Shown: in pieces, positions 34,584-45,656 of the stretch
Numbering within the stretch: the stretch's first letter is position 1
Layout of the letters: the number at the start of each line of letters is the position of its first letter
NCBI GenBank assembly: GCA_030425045.1
Contig: JAUHVL010000013.1
Span: forward strand, 1 to 64,000
DNA from: a bacterium
GTDB taxonomy: Bacteria; Bdellovibrionota; Bacteriovoracia; Bacteriovoracales; Bacteriovoracaceae
DNA: 64,000 nucleotides
Reading direction: 5' to 3'
The notes under the pieces: model-generated
What the model was told of the DNA's origin: nothing
Databases searched by the model: none
Seen by the model: the letters and a program-made list of their open reading frames with translations, nothing else
Program-made: the position numbers and the translations under genes

Positions 34584-35978
34584 ATGAGTTTAAAGATACT
34601 TACTATTGAGAAATTTTTTCTCATTTTATTTACTCTGCTTTCGGGCCCTGTCTATCCGGATAGACTCCCTGATGGTTTCGATTGGTCTGGCTATAACCAA
34701 AGTAAAGTTAATCAATTGATTCAAGTTGAACAAAGAGATAAAAGATATAACGAATATCTCCATATGCAACTCAGTAAGCAAAGTTTGATCAATGGAAACT
34801 TGGCCATGGCGAAGTTTCATTTAACTAAAGTCAGAAATGACGAAAATACTCTTTATCGAATAAAATTGCGATATTTGGCCTTGATTAGTTTTATCGAAGG
34901 TGAATTTGATACCAGCTTGAAATATCTAAACAATCCTCTACTCTCTGGTGATATTAAATACTATGCGAGAGTTTGCTCATTAAAAATGGCGATTCATTTG
35001 GCAAAAGCAGACAGTAAGGCCTTTAGAAAAGATCAAGCTATCTGTAATGAATTAAATAGTCGTTACGGAAAAAATGATTTCGTTTGGACTGAAACTCTTT
35101 CCTTAATTCTCTTAGGATTTGAGAACATTTTAGATAAAGGAATCATTAGGTCACTCAGAAGAGTTTATGGCACCATAGAATACATTCAAGTATGGATGAA
35201 GCTTGCCCTATTCGTTAATCAAGAAGACATTATCATTGATACCATAGATGAACTTCCTATTCGTACCTATCAATCTAAAAAGATCAGAGAGCTTATTGCT
35301 TTTGCCTTTTATCGCAAGCAAAATTACGAAAAAGCTCAAGCCTTTATTGAAGATATTAACACACCCAATGCCGATAATATTCGTGGTAATATCATGCTTA
35401 AAGACAATAAACTTGAACTTGCCTATGGGCATTTCCAATTGGCCCTTTCAAAGAGAGAAAACTCTGTAAATGCCCTAGAGCGAAGCATACCTTTATCCTG
35501 GAAGCTAAAACAATGGGAAAAAGGTTTTAACTTTACTCAACGACTATTCAAAAAAAATCAAGATCAAAATAAAAAAGATGCTCTTCTAGCGGCTTTTCAA
35601 ATACAAAAAGATGATTTTAAAGGCGCAGGCAAAAAGTTAGAAAAACTGAATAAGACCTATATCAATTTTCCGCCTCGAAAAATTCAACTAATGAATAGCT
35701 ATAACTCTCTTAGGCAGCAAGATATGAACTCTTTACTCTTTTATAGTAAAGTGGCTTGTAATAAAGGAGATGGCACTAACTGTTGGATATATCAACAGCT
35801 ACTACGTTGGGAAAACTTAGGGCAAACTATTGAACGTGATGAGAAAGTCATCACAAAAGACTTTAGTGTCGATCAGTTAAAAAACACACCCAAAATAAAA
35901 CCCCTTTCTGAAAGTATTATTATTGATCAATCTGATATTGAAGAGATCGATAGCCAAGACACAAAACTAAATTTCTAA
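34584..35978 (+). CDS. Exported TPR-like helical repeat protein
   Basis: The 464-residue protein has a signal peptide (about 1-25) and a mature part of repeated helix pairs with TPR-like spacing (for example FHLTKVRND, LRYLALISFIEGEFDTSLKYL, IAFAFYRKQNYEKAQAFIED, LKDNKLELAYGHFQLALSKR). Such solenoids usually bind other proteins in the periplasm. The acidic C-terminal tail ends SQDTKLNF. The 3' end overlaps the convergent histidine kinase gene by 12 bases. Divergent from the 32868 gene with a 57-base gap. Confidence 0.82.
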   Translation: MSLKILTIEKFFLILFTLLSGPVYPDRLPDGFDWSGYNQSKVNQLIQVEQRDKRYNEYLHMQLSKQSLINGNLAMAKFHLTKVRNDENTLYRIKLRYLALISFIEGEFDTSLKYLNNPLLSGDIKYYARVCSLKMAIHLAKADSKAFRKDQAICNELNSRYGKNDFVWTETLSLILLGFENILDKGIIRSLRRVYGTIEYIQVWMKLALFVNQEDIIIDTIDELPIRTYQSKKIRELIAFAFYRKQNYEKAQAFIEDINTPNADNIRGNIMLKDNKLELAYGHFQLALSKRENSVNALERSIPLSWKLKQWEKGFNFTQRLFKKNQDQNKKDALLAAFQIQKDDFKGAGKKLEKLNKTYINFPPRKIQLMNSYNSLRQQDMNSLLFYSKVACNKGDGTNCWIYQQLLRWENLGQTIERDEKVITKDFSVDQLKNTPKIKPLSESIIIDQSDIEEIDSQDTKLNF

Positions 35979-38030
35979 CTCAATGACAAAACATGTATTT
36001 AGATTTTTATGATCGATATACATTTTTCCATTTTGTTGCTCTATCAAACTTCTCGATAGGCTTAAGCCTAAGCCTGTCCCTTTTCCAATAGGCTTCGTTG
36101 TAAAAAAAGGTTGAAAGATTTTTTCTTCTAAGGCCAAATCTATTCCTTTTCCGGAGTCAATGATTGAGAAAACCATATGCTTTGAAGTTTTTTCAATTTT
36201 TATAACTATCCATTTCTCCCTTTGTTCTTTTATGGCGTCGTAAGAGTTATTTAATAAATTTAAAAGAACTTGTGATAACTGAACCCTTAAACAGCGAAAC
36301 ATTGAGTTCAGCAACGTTTCGGAAGCCTCAACTTTTAACTCAACACCATTCATTTTCATTTTTTCAAAACATAGACCCGTTACATCGTCGATAATATCTT
36401 GTACTTTTTCATATTTTGGTTCGGATGAGGCATCTCCTCTTGAAATGGTTCTGAGGCCAGTAATAATTTTATTAATTCGATGGACGGTCTGTTCAATAGT
36501 TTTACAAGAACTCAGAATAACCTCTTTATCGAGTTTTCCGTTTTCTACAGTTCTTGAAATATTACACATAGCCAAACTTATTATAGTTAAGGGATTATTA
36601 ATTTCGTGGGCAATTCCTCCGGCCATTTCACCAAGAGATGCCATTTTCGAACTCTCTATTGCAACCGCTCTTTGTTCATCTAACTCATCTGTTCTTTTTT
36701 GTACTTTGTGCTCTAATGATTCTGCGTGATCGTGTAATTCCTTATCTCTCTGACGAATTGTCTCTGTCATCGTATTAAATGCGTCAGCAAAAGCGCCCAG
36801 CTCATCACTTCTAGACACTTTAACCTTCGTCTTAAAATCACCCGAGGTTATTTTTTTTGCTGCGGAGTAAAGCTCTTGAATAGGCTGACTTACTTCTTTT
36901 TTTAGAACAAGCCAAATCATTGTCACTTCTAATAAGAGTGAAATGATCGCTAATAAAATGACAAAAAGAATACCATCAAGTGCCGAAGATGTGATGAGAG
37001 ACTTTGGATAAACAACAACAAAATACCATCCTGGACCTTCTATTTTTCCAAACGCCAATAAATCATTGCCATCGGAATGTTCAACCACCGACAGACCATC
37101 TCCAGCCCCCAGAATACTGTCTTTTAAGCCTTTTAAAAAACGATCACCATCTTTATTGATATCAAAATATCCACTTCTATCTTTGAGTTCTTTAACTTTA
37201 TTAGGATGTAAAATAAGTCTTCCATCTTCTCTAAAGATAACATTGTATGCGCCAGGAAGACTTACATGGCTTGCCCTTTCAAGAAGTTCCTTTAACATGA
37301 TATCGTGACCAATGGTCAGAAGATGCTGATCATTTTTATAGACAGGAGTTTCTGCAGAAGTCATCCAAACTTGTCCAACTTTATCGTAAAACAAACCAGT
37401 CCATACCATTTTTCGTTCAGGATTATTTTTTTCATCAGCTATCCAAACATATTCCTCTTTTGTCATATCAAAAGATGCATCCATTTCCATAGTCCAGTTT
37501 GGAACTTCAGGCCAGTAAATCACCATTACATTTTCGGGCGTTGTGAAGTATGTATCTTGAAAATTACTCCTAAAAACTGGCCCATATTTTTCAGCTAAAT
37601 CTTTTAGGTATGTAACGAGGTTTTTTTTCTCTTTTGTAAAACGATAATGTGGAGGAATAAAGACACCTGCCATTGTCTTCCCATCGTAGGGAAGCTTATT
37701 TCGAAATGTTCCATCTTCTTTTCTTTCTACAAAGAGATCAAATTTATTTTGAGAGTGTTGTAATTCATCAGACTCAAGAAATTTTTCTATTTTTGTTTTT
37801 AAAAAAGCATGACTTTTTTCGGCTTGCTCGAAAACAAATGTTTCTCTTTGAGTTCTTTCATCAACATATTTTTCGAGAGTATGAATTGTACTTTCTTTTA
37901 AATTTGAAAAGAGGTGTAAGTAACTAAAGACGGAACTTATTAAGACGATAATCGTTACTCTGACCGAAAGAGATCGAAGTATTCTTGTGGCCAAACTTTG
38001 AACGATATGAATTTGATTCGATTCACTCAT
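35967..38030 (-). CDS. Membrane sensor histidine kinase with Cache-type sensor and HAMP
   Basis: The 687-residue protein has a helix near 23-42, a large periplasmic sensor (about 45-340) of Cache type, a second helix near 345-368, a HAMP domain (about 368-425), a coiled coil, and a kinase core. The H-box is MAGGIAHEINNPLTII, the N-box LLNLLNNSYDAI, G1 IDSGKGID and G2 GKGTGLGLSLSRS, all intact. It should autophosphorylate on the H-box histidine. No response regulator gene is adjacent, so it is an orphan kinase. It lies 21 bases after the FecR-domain barrel gene, in the same transcript. Confidence 0.93.
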   Translation of the reverse strand: MSESNQIHIVQSLATRILRSLSVRVTIIVLISSVFSYLHLFSNLKESTIHTLEKYVDERTQRETFVFEQAEKSHAFLKTKIEKFLESDELQHSQNKFDLFVERKEDGTFRNKLPYDGKTMAGVFIPPHYRFTKEKKNLVTYLKDLAEKYGPVFRSNFQDTYFTTPENVMVIYWPEVPNWTMEMDASFDMTKEEYVWIADEKNNPERKMVWTGLFYDKVGQVWMTSAETPVYKNDQHLLTIGHDIMLKELLERASHVSLPGAYNVIFREDGRLILHPNKVKELKDRSGYFDINKDGDRFLKGLKDSILGAGDGLSVVEHSDGNDLLAFGKIEGPGWYFVVVYPKSLITSSALDGILFVILLAIISLLLEVTMIWLVLKKEVSQPIQELYSAAKKITSGDFKTKVKVSRSDELGAFADAFNTMTETIRQRDKELHDHAESLEHKVQKRTDELDEQRAVAIESSKMASLGEMAGGIAHEINNPLTIISLAMCNISRTVENGKLDKEVILSSCKTIEQTVHRINKIITGLRTISRGDASSEPKYEKVQDIIDDVTGLCFEKMKMNGVELKVEASETLLNSMFRCLRVQLSQVLLNLLNNSYDAIKEQREKWIVIKIEKTSKHMVFSIIDSGKGIDLALEEKIFQPFFTTKPIGKGTGLGLSLSRSLIEQQNGKMYIDHKNLNTCFVIELEI

Positions 38031-38051
38031 CTATTTTCACAAAAAGATAAA

Positions 38052-39944
38052 CTAAAGAATAAAACCAAGGTTAAGCCCATAGCTCGAACCTTTTTGAACA
38101 GCGGTGGTAGAGTAATTAATATTTGAGACACTATATTTTTCGACATACCGACTTGCACCCAAACCGAGCCACCATTTACGACTCCACCAGTACTTGGTTG
38201 AAAGTTTTGCCTTAGCACCAATTCCAGAACCAATATCAAAATTCCCAGGTGAGCGCCCTAGGGAATACATAGCTGAGAGCATACCATCGAGACTCCATCT
38301 TCCTTTTGAAAAAAGCTCAGTATCAAATACTAAGTGGAACCTTGGAAGTGTCACTCTTTTCATTGCATCATTACCTGAGCCTGCGTCTGTTGTGGCGTTA
38401 TGATCTAAAAAATACAATTGCTCTAGCCCACCAATTAAAGCAATATTCCAATCTGGACTAGCGGAATAACGATACCCTAGTTTCATTTTAAACAACCTCT
38501 CACCGTCTTGAGGTGCTCCGGATAACTCCGATAAAGGATAAGATAAGTTCTGCCATGAAACTTCCATTGTTGGCTGCCACTTTAAGGAAGATTCATGATC
38601 CCAACGTAAGGTGTACTCCATTGAATCTTTAGACTTATAATCTCTATCGGCAGCAGCTGTATCATTTGACATACTCAAAGTGTGATCGACAAAATCAACT
38701 GATAAGCTCACAACATTCTTACTAATGAGCTCTCGTTTACTTAATATTCCTAAAGTGTAAATGGAGTCATTTTCCTTCCCCACTACGATATTTTCATGAA
38801 GTGATACTTTTAGTTTTTCAAAGTTTTGATCAATGGACTGTTTAAGTTCTTCTTGGGCACCTTTTTTAAGTTTCTTCTTTAAAACACCTTTATTAGGATC
38901 AAGTGTTAAACCAATAGGTGCAATATATTGACCGGTAATGCTATCGAGATCACCAATTTTATCTGCGACAAATATTCCTGCAGGCTTAAAAAAGACACTC
39001 TCTTTTGCCGGGGGAATATAGAGACCAGATGAAATATCCCAAAAACCACCTGCTTTTGGAGCATATTTTTTATTGGATAAATCGATGAGACCCGAAGCTG
39101 GTGTATTCGGTATTTCAAAAGGAATGTCCGTCTTATTTTTTTTAAGAACAATTGTCGCTTTATTTAACTTTTCTTCATCATAAATATATTTCAAGTTAGC
39201 ATTTCTAAATAAAATATTAAGTTGGATCGGTGATATTAACGTTGGCATACTCGTTCGTTTTATAAGCCCAACAGTTTCACTATACTGACCGGCGGCCACA
39301 GTAACGGCTTCGAATTTATCCAGCGCAAGCTCAATTTTCTTATCATCTGGAGCTTCTTTTCGTTCAATATTTTTCAATCTAATATTATTATTTTCATCTC
39401 TCTCATACTCTTTTTCGAGTTTAGAGGAATAGAGCTTTTGTTTTCGAAGTTTTGATAAGTTTATACGAGCAAATCTAACAGCACCTTTAAAGGTTATAAC
39501 CGTCGTCTTTTTATTTTCTTGGTTATAATGAACAAGAAACTCTGTACCCTTAACTCCAACTAATCCCGTTGGAGTCAATACGTAAAATTTCTCCATCTCT
39601 CCAGTAGACTGATCTTTTTCAATCTTAGGTCTAATGATTCCTTTAGTTAGATAAATGATCGTGGCCGATTTTTTTTCATGAGACTCAATTTTTATATTTG
39701 TATCTGGACCTACGACAATTGTTGAGTTGTCATGAAAACGTAATCTCGCATAAGAGTCTTTTCTGGAGTTAATAATAACTCCCTCGTTAACTTTACTACC
39801 CGTTTCAAGGATACGAGCTTGAAAACTTCCGGATTTGTCCTGTAAAACTCTCCCATCAATTTTATCTATTTTGATAAAATCGGCGAACGTGTCTGTGAAA
39901 AAAGTAAGTAAAATTAAAATAAAAAAAGATCGATGTCTTAGCAT
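38052..39944 (-). CDS. FecR-domain outer-membrane beta-barrel protein
   Basis: The 630-residue protein starts at ATG 39944; a TTG 4 codons earlier is possible. The signal peptide ends near residue 21. Residues about 25-165 form a FecR-like domain, with ARILETGSKVNEGVIINS and GLVGVKGTEFLVHYN as the diagnostic strings. After a basic linker, the second half (about 390-630) is a run of amphipathic strands ending GSSYGLNLGFIL. FecR-like domains normally sit in periplasmic signal-transducing proteins. The kinase downstream suggests a sensing role, but that is inference. The same fusion occurs at 12764-14818. Confidence 0.86.
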   Translation of the reverse strand: MLRHRSFFILILLTFFTDTFADFIKIDKIDGRVLQDKSGSFQARILETGSKVNEGVIINSRKDSYARLRFHDNSTIVVGPDTNIKIESHEKKSATIIYLTKGIIRPKIEKDQSTGEMEKFYVLTPTGLVGVKGTEFLVHYNQENKKTTVITFKGAVRFARINLSKLRKQKLYSSKLEKEYERDENNNIRLKNIERKEAPDDKKIELALDKFEAVTVAAGQYSETVGLIKRTSMPTLISPIQLNILFRNANLKYIYDEEKLNKATIVLKKNKTDIPFEIPNTPASGLIDLSNKKYAPKAGGFWDISSGLYIPPAKESVFFKPAGIFVADKIGDLDSITGQYIAPIGLTLDPNKGVLKKKLKKGAQEELKQSIDQNFEKLKVSLHENIVVGKENDSIYTLGILSKRELISKNVVSLSVDFVDHTLSMSNDTAAADRDYKSKDSMEYTLRWDHESSLKWQPTMEVSWQNLSYPLSELSGAPQDGERLFKMKLGYRYSASPDWNIALIGGLEQLYFLDHNATTDAGSGNDAMKRVTLPRFHLVFDTELFSKGRWSLDGMLSAMYSLGRSPGNFDIGSGIGAKAKLSTKYWWSRKWWLGLGASRYVEKYSVSNINYSTTAVQKGSSYGLNLGFIL

Positions 39945-40017
39945 GAGTAATTCCAAATAAGTATATTTAGTATTGTCTCTAAAAGTCTTAATCAGGTCAA
40001 TCTAGGCGAATTGAGTC

Positions 40018-41535
40018 TTATTTGAGTGGTTTCATTTCTGTTCCATCAAAACAGAACGTCACTTCTTTATCTTCTTGTATCGTGGTCAAGTTTACAGGTC
40101 TCGTCCAAAGAGCATACAGGTTTCTCAATGTCGCTGCTGCATACTCCATATCAAGCTCTACACCTTGAAACCTGTGGACAATATGAAGTTCACCTCTATT
40201 AGCAAAATTACTAGACTCAACTTCAATGATGGGATTACCAAAATTCGTAAGAGAAATGAGCAGCTTTTGCTTAATTGCCTCAAAGTCTCTGGTGTCGATC
40301 TCAAACCTTCCCGTTCGAGAATTGTATTTATAAGTAAAGAGCTGCTGTCTTTCGCAAAAGTCTCGAGTAAAAAACTCATCTATAAAAGTAATATCATTGT
40401 GGCTTTTCCGAACCTCAAAAATCTTTTCTCTACCCTTCCCAGCGTTTGTGTTCCAATTTTCTCTTACAACCATATCAGTACATTCATTGTACTCTTTACC
40501 AAACATTCCTCGATCCCAGCGGTATTCAATATCTCTAAAAAGTTCTATACCAATTTTATAAGGATTAATTTGCTTACGACTCATGGCCATTACACCCGCG
40601 TGTTTATCGGCAAAATCGATAATTTCGCTTGATCGTAATACATTTTGAGTCATTATTTTGGAATGCCAATAACTTGCCCATCCCTCGTTCATAATTTTCG
40701 TCATTCTTTGAGGAAGAAAATAATAAGCCTCATCTCGTAAACAGCCTAAAATATCTGCTTGCCACTCTTTTAAGGGAGCGTTCTCAACGAGGAACATCAT
40801 AATATCTCGATGAGAAGCAGAACTTGGCTCAGGTGAAAGAGCGTTATTGTTTTCTTCGAGGAGTTCACGCTTCATCTCTGACTTTTTGGCATGGTTTTTC
40901 TTTGACCTAATAAAACTATCAAGATGTTTACTTCTACCAGAATCATCATCTTCTTTGAAAAACTGCTCGTAATATTCATTTTCTTTTTCTTGCCTAGATC
41001 TTCTGACCTCAGGTGTTTCAAAAAGAACATTAATATCCATCAAGTTTTCAATTGAATGGACTCTATCAATAAATTCTTCAACTTTATCTTGTCCAAACTT
41101 TTCCATATAACGACGAATTTTCGTACCATGATTTGCCATGGTATCCATCATCGATCTATCAGTATTTGAGAACCAAGCGTTATTCTTAAAAAAATCAGCA
41201 TGACCATAAACGTGTGCCATCACAATTTTTTGATCGACAAGATGGTTGGCACTTAAAAGGTAAGCATAAACAGGGTCTGTATTAATTACCATTTCATAAA
41301 TTTTACTCAACCCATAAGCATATGATTTTGAAAGCTGGTCATATTCCATCCCAAACTTCCAGTGTGGATAACGAGAAGGAAACCCTCCTTGGGCCGCAAG
41401 AATATTAATCGTATCGTAGTCACATACTTCAAAAACGACCGGATAAAAATCAAGTCCATAATCTACGGCATGGCCATGAATTTCTTCTTTTAGCTTTAAC
41501 AACTCTCCATCAATTGGCTTGGTACGGTTGTTCAT
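40018..41535 (-). CDS. spoVR: SpoVR family protein
   Basis: The 505-residue protein matches the SpoVR/YcgB family: [57 protein letters not shown], and [13 protein letters not shown] farther on. SpoVR is linked to spore cortex in Bacillus but is widespread in non-sporulating bacteria, where its biochemistry is unclear. It follows prkA and the DUF444 gene, a conserved trio. ATG 41535 overlaps the upstream stop by 4 bases, and GGGAAGGG provides the ribosome-binding site. Confidence 0.95.
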   Translation of the reverse strand: MNNRTKPIDGELLKLKEEIHGHAVDYGLDFYPVVFEVCDYDTINILAAQGGFPSRYPHWKFGMEYDQLSKSYAYGLSKIYEMVINTDPVYAYLLSANHLVDQKIVMAHVYGHADFFKNNAWFSNTDRSMMDTMANHGTKIRRYMEKFGQDKVEEFIDRVHSIENLMDINVLFETPEVRRSRQEKENEYYEQFFKEDDDSGRSKHLDSFIRSKKNHAKKSEMKRELLEENNNALSPEPSSASHRDIMMFLVENAPLKEWQADILGCLRDEAYYFLPQRMTKIMNEGWASYWHSKIMTQNVLRSSEIIDFADKHAGVMAMSRKQINPYKIGIELFRDIEYRWDRGMFGKEYNECTDMVVRENWNTNAGKGREKIFEVRKSHNDITFIDEFFTRDFCERQQLFTYKYNSRTGRFEIDTRDFEAIKQKLLISLTNFGNPIIEVESSNFANRGELHIVHRFQGVELDMEYAAATLRNLYALWTRPVNLTTIQEDKEVTFCFDGTEMKPLK

Positions 41536-42644
41536 TTTCCCTTCCCTAGAAACTCTTTAATTGAATCAAGAATTGCTTCTTTATTTTTTATTTTTGACAA
41601 AATAATAGCATCTTCTTCTTCACCATAGTGAGCACTGAGATCCTTATAAAATTGTCCTGAGCCATAGCGACTCTCTACTTGGCCATAACAAAAAACATTT
41701 GAAGCCGGTAAAATATCTTGATCTAAAATATTCAAGCATAATTTTGTATCATCCGTACTCCAGTTATCACCATCACTGAAATGAAAGGGGTAAATATTCC
41801 ATTCACTAGGATTGTAATCGCTTTCAATAATTTCTCTACAAAGTTTGAAAGCTGAAGATATTAAAGTCCCACCAGACTCTCTTGTTCTAAAAAACGTATC
41901 TTCATCAACTTCTTTTGCTGTCGCATCGTGGATAATGTATCGAATCTCAATATCTTTATATTGACTCTTAAGCCATAAGTTAATCCAAAAGGATTCTGTT
42001 CTCACAATCTCTTTTTGCTCATCACCCATTGAACCTGAAACATCCATCATATAGATAACAACTGCGGAGTTCTCAAATTCAACAACTTGTGAGGAGGAAC
42101 GATATCTCATATCACTTTTTGTCGGGACAATAATCGGATTTTTATCGTCGTAGACTCCACTAGCGATTTGCCTTTTGAGAGCTTCTTTATAGGACCTTTT
42201 AAAATGCTTAAGAGAATCCGGACCAACAGTTCCGATAGAAGAATATCTATTTGTCGTCGACTGAAGGGTCTTTTTTCCTTTTGGTTCAATATTGGGAAGC
42301 GCTAATTCGTCACCTAAAATACTAGCCAACTCTTCAATAGATAATTCTACTTCTAACTCTTTATTTCCCTCACCTTCTCCTGCTTCACCTTGCCCTGGTT
42401 GTTCCTCTCCTTGTCCATCGACAGGTTCACCAGACTGGCCATCACCTTGACCGACACCACCTTGTTGTCGGTCTCCAAATTTAAATCGAGGTGTATCAAT
42501 TGAAGGCATGGGAACTTTATAGACCCCATCTCCCTTCGGAACAGGCATCTCGCCATTAGAGACATACTTTCTTAAATTATCCCTAATCTTTCCCTTTACA
42601 ATTTTTCTAAATCTAGCGAAATCCTTTTTGATAGGATGACTCAT
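41532..42644 (-). CDS. YeaH/YhbH family (DUF444) protein
   Basis: The 370-residue protein has the DUF444 layout: a basic start ([20 protein letters not shown]), a Gly/Gln/Glu-rich linker (about 60-95), and a von Willebrand A-like domain with the MIDAS string MMDVSGSMG and a later [15 protein letters not shown]. It is encoded between prkA (15 bases upstream) and spoVR (4-base overlap). In enterobacteria YeaH acts with the PrkA-type kinase YeaG in stress and starvation responses. GGAG lies before the ATG. Confidence 0.94.
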   Translation of the reverse strand: MSHPIKKDFARFRKIVKGKIRDNLRKYVSNGEMPVPKGDGVYKVPMPSIDTPRFKFGDRQQGGVGQGDGQSGEPVDGQGEEQPGQGEAGEGEGNKELEVELSIEELASILGDELALPNIEPKGKKTLQSTTNRYSSIGTVGPDSLKHFKRSYKEALKRQIASGVYDDKNPIIVPTKSDMRYRSSSQVVEFENSAVVIYMMDVSGSMGDEQKEIVRTESFWINLWLKSQYKDIEIRYIIHDATAKEVDEDTFFRTRESGGTLISSAFKLCREIIESDYNPSEWNIYPFHFSDGDNWSTDDTKLCLNILDQDILPASNVFCYGQVESRYGSGQFYKDLSAHYGEEEDAIILSKIKNKEAILDSIKEFLGKGK

Positions 42645-42659
42645 GAGTTCTCCATTTCT

Positions 42660-44720
42660 TTAAGATTTTGCAGAATCACCTTTGGCAAAAATTGAAGCAA
42701 CAAAGTTCAGTGCATCAGTTGCACAAATTTCACAGTACCCGAAGTTCTTAATAAGTCTCGACTTGACCACATCAATTTTTTCCTGAGTTTCCTTGTCGAC
42801 AACTTTTGAAATAATTGTCGTTAACTTTATTGAATCTTTTTGGTCTTCAAATAATTTTAACTCGAGTGCACGGTGAAGTCTTTCATTCATCTTATAGTCA
42901 AACTGCTTTCCTTCAATGGCCAGAGCACCGATATAATTCATAATTTCTCTACGGAAATCATCTTTGCGAGATTCAGGAATATCAATTTTTTCTTCAATCG
43001 ATCTCATGAAACGCTCATCTGCATCTTCTAGCTTATTAGAATATTTATTTCTAATTTTTTCTCTTTGAGTATAAGCTTTTACGTTATCAATATAATTACC
43101 ACAGAGAGTTTGAATAGCATTCTCATCGACACTAATTGCCTTTTGAACGTCATTTTTTACAATGTCTTCATACTCTTGTCTGGCGGTAGTGAGTAGTTCT
43201 CTATAGTGATCAAGTTGTTCGGGCGAGTTAATAAGTGAGTGATGTTTTAACCCCGCTTCTAGTTCATTAAAAACCATAAAAGGGTTGAGGCAACCTACTT
43301 CATTATTTTTAACGAGAGCATTAGAAATTTTATCTTGAATATAACGAGGAGAAATTCCTTCAAGACCTTCTCGAATGGCCTCTTTACGTAGTTCTTTTAC
43401 ATTGTCTTCATTATAGCCAGGTAGAGTTTTTCCATTATAGAGCTTTAATTTTTGCATCAATGTAAGGTCAGCTTTTTTAGGTGGCTCTAATCTCGTAAGG
43501 ACAGACCATAATGCAGCCATATCCATCGTATGAGGAGCAACATGCATATGAGGTATTTTCTCGGTGTTAAAATCTCTTTTATAAATTCTAACTTCGTTAT
43601 CAAGTCTGGTTATATAAGGAACGTCGATTTTTACCGTTCTATCCCTTAGCGCTTCCATAAATTCATTATTTTGAAGTTTTCTAAACTCAGGCTCATTCGT
43701 ATGACCTAAAATCACTTCATCAATATCTGTTTGAGCAAACTTCTTAGGCTTAATCGATTGCTCTTGAGAGGCTCCTAGTAAGTCATAAAGAAAGGCAACA
43801 TCAAGTTTTAACATCTCGATAAATTCAACAACACCTCTATTGGCAATATTAAATTCACCATCGAAGTTAAAGGCCCTTGGGTCGGAGTCAGAACCATATT
43901 GAGCGATTTTTCGATAGTTGATATCACCCGTTAACTCTGTCGAATCTTGGTTTTTCTCATCTTTCGGTTGGAACGTCCCAATTCCTATTCTATCTTTTTC
44001 AGAGAGAAGAAGTCTCTTTACTCTAATATGCTTAATAACCTGGTTCCAATCGCCATCATACTGTTGCATGAAGTGATTTAAAATATAGCGATCAGCAGGA
44101 TTCACTTCCCCTTTGATCTTAATTTTATACTCACCCATTTTACGGCCACGGTTTATTTCTTCTAAAAATTGTCCTCTCACCTCAGGTGGAATTAGCTTTA
44201 ATGGCTCTTCATGCATTGGTGAGGGAAAAGTCTTTTGACCACCAAATAATTCGAGCTCAGTTTCACTCACCCATTCGTAGGTAAACATGGCACCTTCATC
44301 TGTACGAGAATAATGTTCTAAACCTTTTTTAATAAGACGAGCGATCGATGACTTAGCCGAACCTACTGGTCCATGTAAAAGTAAAACTCTTTTTTCCGTT
44401 CCATAACCTGCGGCAGCTGATTTAAAAAAGTTAACTAACTTCATTAAGTGAACATCAATTCCAAAAACGGCATCTTTACCACTACCTATCGGATCATCAA
44501 AGAAGTGATAGCGTGTAATATCTTTTTTATATTCTCTATAGTTTGAAGTCCCAAAGCCAAGAATCATATCGTGAACACGTTGAAAAGAATTTCGTGCAAT
44601 ACGAGGATCTTCAGCAACCATATTTACATAGTCTTGAAAACTTCCACTCCAATGAAGATGAGAAAAGTCCTTCGCTCTAAAGTTTTCTTCCATAAAATTT
44701 GAAATATCGATTGTGGCCAT
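42660..44720 (-). CDS. prkA: PrkA-type serine protein kinase (YeaG family)
   Basis: The 686-residue protein starts [17 protein letters not shown] at ATG 44720, with GGGGGAC upstream. It has an AAA+ ATPase region with Walker A GPVGSAKS (117-124) and the PrkA C-terminal domain, including [14 protein letters not shown] near the end. Family members are reported as serine kinases, with AAA+ protease activity described in Bacillus. It heads the prkA-DUF444-spoVR operon and is divergent from a PP2C phosphatase gene, the kind of enzyme that could reverse its reaction. A TATAAT-like -10 lies at 44772-44777, with only a weak -35 (TTTTGG, 44795-44800). Confidence 0.95.
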   Translation of the reverse strand: MATIDISNFMEENFRAKDFSHLHWSGSFQDYVNMVAEDPRIARNSFQRVHDMILGFGTSNYREYKKDITRYHFFDDPIGSGKDAVFGIDVHLMKLVNFFKSAAAGYGTEKRVLLLHGPVGSAKSSIARLIKKGLEHYSRTDEGAMFTYEWVSETELELFGGQKTFPSPMHEEPLKLIPPEVRGQFLEEINRGRKMGEYKIKIKGEVNPADRYILNHFMQQYDGDWNQVIKHIRVKRLLLSEKDRIGIGTFQPKDEKNQDSTELTGDINYRKIAQYGSDSDPRAFNFDGEFNIANRGVVEFIEMLKLDVAFLYDLLGASQEQSIKPKKFAQTDIDEVILGHTNEPEFRKLQNNEFMEALRDRTVKIDVPYITRLDNEVRIYKRDFNTEKIPHMHVAPHTMDMAALWSVLTRLEPPKKADLTLMQKLKLYNGKTLPGYNEDNVKELRKEAIREGLEGISPRYIQDKISNALVKNNEVGCLNPFMVFNELEAGLKHHSLINSPEQLDHYRELLTTARQEYEDIVKNDVQKAISVDENAIQTLCGNYIDNVKAYTQREKIRNKYSNKLEDADERFMRSIEEKIDIPESRKDDFRREIMNYIGALAIEGKQFDYKMNERLHRALELKLFEDQKDSIKLTTIISKVVDKETQEKIDVVKSRLIKNFGYCEICATDALNFVASIFAKGDSAKS

Positions 44721-44835
44721 TAGTCCCCCTGACTTTGTAATTGGAATTAAGCGCTCACCATGCGCATAAATATTATATCTTACCCGCACGTCTACCAAAA
44801 GACTCATTTCTCATAAATTTTCAAAACTTACTTCA

Positions 44836-44864
44836 TTGACATCAATCACAATAATACTGACAAT
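44836..44864 (+). promoter_or_regulatory. Candidate sigma-70 promoter for the PP2C gene
   Basis: A perfect -35 TTGACA (44836-44841), a 17-base spacer and GACAAT (44859-44864, four of six matches to TATAAT) precede the phosphatase start by about 31 bases. This makes a start codon within TTGACA, or at the ATG of GACAATG, unlikely. Confidence 0.5.
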
Positions 44865-44895
44865 GAAAAAGTCTGCTTTATATTTAAGAGGATTA

Positions 44896-45642
44896 ATGGG
44901 ACTGTTTTGCTCAGGTATAACTGATATTGGAATGACTCGAAAGAGTAATCAGGATTCCATATACCTAAACCCAGATATACCTCTTTTTGTTGTCGCCGAT
45001 GGAATGGGTGGCCACAACGGCGGTGATATCGCCTCTGCCCTGACGGTGAAGCATTTACCCAAATTCTTTTTAGAAAATATTTCAAAGTTCAAACCAGATG
45101 AGTTGCAAAGAAAAGCAATCTCCTACGTCAATAAAACGATCAAAAGACACGGAGAAGCAGATCCCAAACTCGTAGGAATGGGGACAACTGTCGTTTCTCT
45201 TTTTTTTAGCGGCGCACATCTTTATCTGGCCAATATTGGTGACTCTCGAACTTATCTTGTAAATCGATCACAATTATTTCAATTGACTCGAGATCACTCC
45301 TTAGTACAAGAGAAACTTAATTTAGGACTTTATAATAGAGAACAAGCTGCAGCAGACCCTCAAAAAAATGTTTTAGTACGTACTGTTGGTTTTGAAGATG
45401 AAGTAGAGGTCGATCTCTTTACTTACAAAGTTCAAAAAAATGATATCTTTATTAGCTGCTCCGATGGACTGCATAGTAAAGTTAGTGATCACGATATTCA
45501 ATCAATTGTTAACACCATAATACCCGACCCTTCCAGTGTGATTCAAGAACAGGTTGACGCAGCTGTACGTTATTTAGTTGAGCTCGCCAATAAAAATGGC
45601 GGTAATGATAATATTTCCGTTATCATTGTCATCGCTCAATAG
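44896..45642 (+). CDS. PP2C-family serine/threonine protein phosphatase (Stp type)
   Basis: The 248-residue protein starts MGLFCSGITDIGMTRKSNQD at ATG 44896 after AGAGGA. Metal-binding and catalytic motifs are ADGMGGH, ANIGDSR, TRDHS, SCSDGL and GGNDNISVI, the bacterial Stp order. It dephosphorylates Ser/Thr in the cytoplasm. It is divergent from prkA across about 175 bases, so the pair could form a kinase/phosphatase switch. Earlier in-frame ATG 44863 and TTG 44836 fall within the predicted promoter. The M23 peptidase gene follows 14 bases later. Confidence 0.93.
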   Translation: MGLFCSGITDIGMTRKSNQDSIYLNPDIPLFVVADGMGGHNGGDIASALTVKHLPKFFLENISKFKPDELQRKAISYVNKTIKRHGEADPKLVGMGTTVVSLFFSGAHLYLANIGDSRTYLVNRSQLFQLTRDHSLVQEKLNLGLYNREQAAADPQKNVLVRTVGFEDEVEVDLFTYKVQKNDIFISCSDGLHSKVSDHDIQSIVNTIIPDPSSVIQEQVDAAVRYLVELANKNGGNDNISVIIVIAQ

Positions 45643-45656
45643 TATGATATTTAGCC

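Noticed and set aside
40075-40632. 185-codon plus-strand frame within spoVR
   Set aside because: It lies antisense to a well-supported gene and has no known motif or ribosome-binding site.
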